Positions 4,936 to 7,511 of a stretch of DNA of 7,511 nucleotides are shown piece by piece. Every line of letters begins with the position of its first letter. Position 1 is the stretch's first letter. The stretch is from Candidatus Kaiserbacteria bacterium RIFCSPHIGHO2_02_FULL_54_11b (GTDB lineage: Bacteria; Patescibacteriota; Minisyncoccia; Phycocordibacterales; UBA2100), in assembly GCA_001781275.1 (NCBI GenBank), contig MFLH01000040.1, positions 1,680 through 9,190 of the forward strand, written 5' to 3'. The notes under the pieces are model-generated. The model was given only the letters and a program-made list of their open reading frames with translations, ran no database searches and was not told the origin of the DNA. Both the position numbers and the translations under genes were made by a program.

Positions 4936-6582
4936 ATGAAAAACAAAATCAAACAAAACACTGGCAAACGACGTGCAATCATCTACGTACGTGTCTCCAG
5001 CGATGAGCAGGTAAAAGGAACGTCCCTTGACGACCAGGAAGCGCGATGCCTCCGATACTGCGAAGAGCAAGGTCTGGAGGTTGTAAAAGTATTCCGCGAG
5101 GAGGGTGCATCTGCAAAATCTGCTGATCGAAAAGTATTCTTGGAAGCCATCGAGTTCTGTCGCAAGAACAGGGGCACGATAGATGCGTTCGTGGTGTGGA
5201 AAGTCGATAGGTTCGCGCGCAATCGAGAGGACCATTTCTTCGTGAGAAAGACCTTATCGGAATACGGTACGATGCTTCGCTCCGTGACCGAACCAATCGG
5301 TGACAGCCCGACGGAAAAGCTGATGGAGACTATGCTGGCGGGATTTGCAGAGTTCGATAACGAGATCCGAAAACAACGGTGCACCAACGGGATGCTCGCT
5401 CGGATTCGAGAAGGCATCTGGCCGTGGAAGCCTCCCGTGGGATACAAGTGCGCGAATCACAAAAAGAGGGGCGAAAAGAAAAACGAGCCGGACAAAGCGC
5501 ATGAGGAGGTATTCCCGATTCTCCAGAAAATGCTCAAAGGGTATCTTCGGTGAGTATATTCCCAACTCGATATCGTCAAGGAGTTGAAAAAGACAAACTT
5601 CGAAAAGTTAACTGGTATTAAACCATCTTTGCAAATTGTTGACCGAATCGTTGGTAAGCATCTTCCGTTCTACGCTGGCCTACTCCCAAACCCATGGGCA
5701 GAGAGCGCGGATGGAAGCGACAGATACACCCGTGGTGGCCACCAACCAATGATTAGCGTCGATGAGATGAATGCAATACGCTTCATCAGAGAAGGCGGCA
5801 AGGTACGCACGATCCGAGACCGCTACAATCCGAAGTTCCCATTACGACGGCTCATCTACTGTCCGGACTGTAGTCGACCCCTCACTGGAAGCACTTCGAG
5901 GGGTAGAAGTAAGAAATACGATTACTACCACTGTTACAACACAGCCTGCCCTCGGCGGTGGATAATGGTTCCGAAAGCACAAGTGGAGGAAGCCTTTGCG
6001 GTCCTGCTAGAACGTATTACTCCTACCGAGGAGTTCCTGAAATACTTCGGCGAGGTTGCGCTCGATAAGTGGGCGCGGGAACGAGATACATACGCTAGCA
6101 ATGCTAGCGAGTACGAGTCGGAGCTCCAAGGTCTTGAGGAGAGGCGAAAAGCAATCTTCAACATGCGTGAGGATGGCACGTATACAACGGAAGAATTCAA
6201 GGAGCGTATGGCCGAGGTCAACAACAAGATCGCTACCACACGGATATCAACGAGTGAGTCCAGAATGGATCAGTACGATATGGAAGCCGGTATCGAATAT
6301 GCCAAGCAGGCGATCAGAGACATTCAGAAGCAGTGGCTCAATCTTTCCCCAACGTTGAGAGGGCGGTTCCAAAAGTTAGTCTTCCCTCAAGGAATCACCT
6401 ACGACAAGAAAACTGGTTTTGGAACCGTGGTTTTGGGGCGTATCTTCTCCTTGAATCGGGATTATGCGCTCCAAAAATCACCTTTGGTGGACCTACGGGG
6501 AGTCGGACCCCGACCTCGTCCATGCCATGGACGCGTTCTACCGCTGAACTATAGGCCCTCGTTGGGGTATAGTATCCCGTAA
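4936..6582 (+). pseudogene. Large serine recombinase interrupted by one in-frame UGA (probable integrase)
   Basis: A single frame runs 549 codons with one stop, TGA at 5551-5553 (codon 206), and no frameshift. Before it: the catalytic resolvase domain with 'YVRVSSDEQ' (nucleophile Ser21, Arg19), 'VDRFARN' (Arg92, Arg95) and 'FAEFDNEIRKQR', then the start of the recombinase domain ('GIWPWKPPVGYK'). After it the recombinase domain continues ('VYSQLDIVKEL'), then a zinc ribbon with Cys309, Cys312, Cys333 and Cys338, and a coiled coil (about 376-446). Related proteins have 'G-x-Y-S' in this spot, so TGA replaces a Gly codon (GGA to TGA is one change). The intact protein would be about 548 residues, normal for integrases of this class. 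The last 32 codons are antisense tRNA-Ala. Restart at TTG 5584 is unlikely: the AAGGAG abuts it with no spacer. It is either a recent pseudogene, a sequencing error, or read through. Confidence 0.85.
6485..6558 (-). tRNA. tRNA-Ala (anticodon GGC)
   Basis: On the minus strand all four arms fold. The acceptor is GGGCCTA/TAGGTCC with the G3-U70 wobble that identifies tRNA-Ala. The D stem is GTTC/GAAC with a GG in its loop. The anticodon stem is CGTCC/GGACG with loop ATGGCAT (anticodon GGC, T33 present). The T stem is CGGGG/CCCCG. The discriminator is A and CCA is encoded (6487-6485), 74 bases in all. The T loop is TCCGACT, with C instead of the near-universal U at position 55. The 3' half overlaps the recombinase frame, so it is the likely attachment site, and the encoded 3' end could be partly element-derived. 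It is transcribed towards the element. Confidence 0.93.
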
Positions 6583-6597
6583 CCTCTCGTCGTTCAA
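6545..6597. promoter_or_regulatory. Shared back-to-back promoter of the two tRNA genes
   Basis: Only 24 bases (6559-6582) separate the divergent tRNAs. The centre GGTATAGTATCC (6565-6576) is nearly palindromic and gives a -10 on both strands: TATAGT (6568-6573) rightward and TACTAT (6574-6569) leftward. Leftward, TTGAAC (6597-6592) sits exactly 17 bases upstream, inside the D arm of tRNA-Arg. Rightward, TGAACT (6545-6550) sits 17 bases upstream, inside the D arm of tRNA-Ala. Each tRNA's D arm therefore seems to supply the -35 of the other. Confidence 0.6.
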
Positions 6598-6654
6598 TGG
6601 ATAGGATAGTCCCCTCCGAAGGGACTGATGCAGGTTCGATTCCTGCCGAGAGGA
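6583..6654 (+). tRNA. tRNA-Arg (anticodon CCG)
   Basis: Acceptor CCTCTCG/CGAGAGG; D arm GTTC/GGAT with G-U pairs and GG in the loop; anticodon arm GTCCC/GGGAC with loop CTCCGAA (anticodon CCG, T33 present), reading CGG. The T arm is GCAGG/CCTGC with the canonical loop TTCGATT. The discriminator is A. CCA is not encoded (AATCGG follows), unlike the neighbouring tRNA-Ala. The 3' end is part of a 20-bp direct repeat with a copy at 6719-6738. Confidence 0.94.
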
Positions 6655-6656
6655 AT
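6637..6656 (+). repeat. 20-bp direct repeat, copy 1 (3' end of tRNA-Arg)
   Basis: This copy comprises the T-loop end, T-stem 3' strand, acceptor 3' strand and discriminator of tRNA-Arg (starts CGATTCCTGC, ends GAGAGGAAT). It is identical to 6719-6738. The span is the usual core of tRNA attachment sites. Confidence 0.85.
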
Positions 6657-6718
6657 CGGACCGCGGGCCGCAGCTCTCGAAGAGAGGGCGTAGGTCTCGA
6701 GCGCAGCAGTGCGAGAGG
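6657..6718. other. 62-base insert between the two tRNA-Arg end repeats
   Basis: It has no gene and does not fold as a tRNA. It contains CTCTC-GAA-GAGAG and TCTCG...CGAGA hairpins. It could be the remnant of a deleted insertion or a normal prs 3' flank. Confidence 0.4.
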
Positions 6719-6738
6719 CGATTCCTGCCGAGAGGAAT
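6719..6738 (+). repeat. 20-bp direct repeat, copy 2 (tRNA-Arg 3' end duplicate)
   Basis: Exact copy of 6637-6656, 82 bases downstream and four bases beyond the prs stop codon. It contains ATTCCT/AGGAAT arms that could form a 6-bp hairpin at the 3' end of prs mRNA, without a U-tract. Confidence 0.85.
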
Positions 6739-6742
6739 AAGG

Positions 6743-7511
6743 TCACTCCGTCTCAAACAAAGCACTCAAAGATTCGCCGGATTCGATGCGCTCGATGGCA
6801 TCGCCAAAGGTGTTGGCGACTGAGACGACCTCGATTTTTTCTCCGAGCGGACGGTCCGCGGAGACCGTGTCGGTGATGAAAAGCTTTTTGATGGGAGATG
6901 CTTCGATCGTCTGGAGCGCATCACCCGAGAGAAGCCCGTGTGTCGCTGTCGCATAAACCTCTCGTGCTCCGTTTTCCACCAGTAGGCTCGCAGCGCGCGC
7001 GAGCGTGCCGCACGTGTCCGCCATGTCGTCGGTGATGAGCGCGATCTTGCCCTTCACATCGCCGATGAGCTTCATGCGTGCGACCTGATTCGGGATATCG
7101 CGCTCTTTGTGGATGATGGCAAGCTCTCCGTCTTTCATGAGCCGTTTGCCGTAGGATTGCGCGCGTACCACACCGCCTGCATCAGGAGACACCACGACGA
7201 GGTCGTCGGCGATAAGTGCATCCTTGAAAAATTCTTTGAAGTACGGGACGAAGACGTGGCGTGCATAGAGATTGTCGACGATGGTGTGGCGGAAAAATCC
7301 TCCGATGGCGTCGTTGTGCAGATCCATCGTGAGGAGCCGTGTTGCCCCAAGATTTTCCAAGGTCATCGCAAAGACGCGCGCCGAGATGGGCTCGCGGGAT
7401 TTGGATTTGCGGTCCTGACGCGAGTAGCCGAAGTACGGCACGACCGCCGTCACCTCGCTCGCGGAGGCACCGTGCGCTGCGTCAAGTGCCAGCATGAGTC
7501 GCACCCAGTTA
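6743..7511 (-). CDS. prs: Ribose-phosphate pyrophosphokinase, 5' end outside the window
   Basis: The enzyme makes phosphoribosyl pyrophosphate from ribose-5-phosphate and ATP in the cytoplasm, feeding nucleotide, histidine and tryptophan synthesis. The visible ~255 residues lack roughly the first 70-85 residues compared with the usual ~315. Seen are 'VVPYFGYSRQDRKSKSREPIS' in part (ATP and flexible region), 'MDLHNDAIGGFF', 'VVSPDAGGVVRAQSYGKRL', 'IIHKERD', and the PRPP loop 'ITDDMADTCGTL', in which Cys replaces the commoner Gly, a variant I recall from some homologues including human PRPS1. It ends 'RIESGESLSALFETE' and TGA at 6745-6743, matching the normal family end and showing UGA is a stop here. 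The frame is open to the window edge, so the GTG at 7504 is internal. Codons are richer in G/C than in the element. It is a host housekeeping gene. Confidence 0.96.
   Translation of the reverse strand, partial: NWVRLMLALDAAHGASASEVTAVVPYFGYSRQDRKSKSREPISARVFAMTLENLGATRLLTMDLHNDAIGGFFRHTIVDNLYARHVFVPYFKEFFKDALIADDLVVVSPDAGGVVRAQSYGKRLMKDGELAIIHKERDIPNQVARMKLIGDVKGKIALITDDMADTCGTLARAASLLVENGAREVYATATHGLLSGDALQTIEASPIKKLFITDTVSADRPLGEKIEVVSVANTFGDAIERIESGESLSALFETE

Larger units (their letters stand above)
1..6485. mobile_element. Right end of an integrated plasmid-like element (left end outside the window)
   Basis: Everything left of the tRNA-Ala 3' end reads as accessory DNA: a primase-polymerase/helicase replication protein, a large serine recombinase pointing at the tRNA, ArdC-like and SymE-like proteins, a DpnD-like protein and small membrane proteins. 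The recombinase is the last element gene and its frame enters the tRNA, which is typical of an element integrated at a tRNA 3' end. I searched by eye for a second copy of the tRNA-Ala 3' end further left and found none, so the left attachment site probably lies outside the window. The exact right junction is uncertain by some tens of bases. Whether this is a plasmid, a phage or a mobilizable element cannot be decided here: no capsid, relaxase or secretion gene is visible. Confidence 0.7.

Noticed and set aside
5551..5553. Genome-wide UGA-to-glycine recoding
   Set aside because: prs ends with UGA exactly at the family's normal C-terminus, and reading on would translate through both tRNA genes. 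The ArdC-like gene also ends with UGA in an ATGA overlap typical of a real stop.
5584..6582. A separate 332-residue gene starting at TTG 5584
   Set aside because: It is in the same frame as the upstream catalytic half and simply continues the recombinase domain; AAGGAG directly abuts the TTG, leaving no spacing for a start.
6538..6765. 75-residue minus-strand ORF over the tRNA region
   Set aside because: It is translation of antisense tRNA-Arg and the repeat copies, and overlaps the end of prs.
1..7511. CRISPR array, tandem iterons or insertion sequence
   Set aside because: No regularly spaced repeats, no iteron series, no transposase and no paired terminal inverted repeats were seen.

Overview
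This window looks like the right-hand end of an integrated, plasmid-like mobile element (roughly positions 1 to 6485) joined to a short piece of host chromosome (roughly 6485 to 7511). The chromosomal side has two divergent tRNA genes, tRNA-Ala(GGC) on the minus strand and tRNA-Arg(CCG) on the plus strand, followed by the 3' part of a convincing ribose-phosphate pyrophosphokinase gene (prs, minus strand). The style of the element, with many very small proteins, weak Shine-Dalgarno sites and a large serine recombinase reading into a tRNA, is reminiscent of Patescibacteria/CPR (Parcubacteria-like). That assignment is inference only. UGA must be a stop in the host, because prs ends with UGA exactly where Prs proteins normally end.

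Left part (1-2203), all minus strand. An accessory cluster begins at 2203 with an ArdC-N-like small protein, then a SymE-like (AbrB/MazE-fold) protein coupled by an ATGA overlap, a 202-residue unknown protein and a 61-residue DpnD/PcfM-like protein. It closes with a rho-independent terminator at 902-933. After a structured gap come two small two-helix membrane proteins (674-399 and 388-236), a doubtful 34-residue protein, a promoter with a hairpin leader, and the first 22 codons of a gene that leaves the window. Its N-terminus resembles those of some phage or element DNA methyltransferases.

Middle (2204-2746) is a 543-base non-coding regulatory region. It holds a G9 tract, two mutually exclusive GC hairpins, an 8+8 bp inverted repeat, a good sigma70-type promoter firing rightward, and a leader RNA with two tiny overlapping ORFs.

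Right part (2747-6582), plus strand. Two small proteins precede a 571-residue primase-polymerase/RepA-like helicase fusion (the likely replication protein). A 59-base stem-loop follows, then a large serine recombinase that carries a single in-frame UGA at codon 206 but is otherwise intact. The UGA falls where this domain usually has a glycine in its 'G-x-Y-S' motif. The last 32 codons of the recombinase frame are antisense tRNA-Ala, which marks the tRNA 3' end as the integration site.

No CRISPR array, IS transposase or obvious defence system is visible. The most interesting points are the lone UGA in the recombinase, the recombinase/tRNA overlap with an odd T-loop, the shared back-to-back tRNA promoter, and a 20-bp duplication of the tRNA-Arg 3' end that looks like a scar of an older integration.
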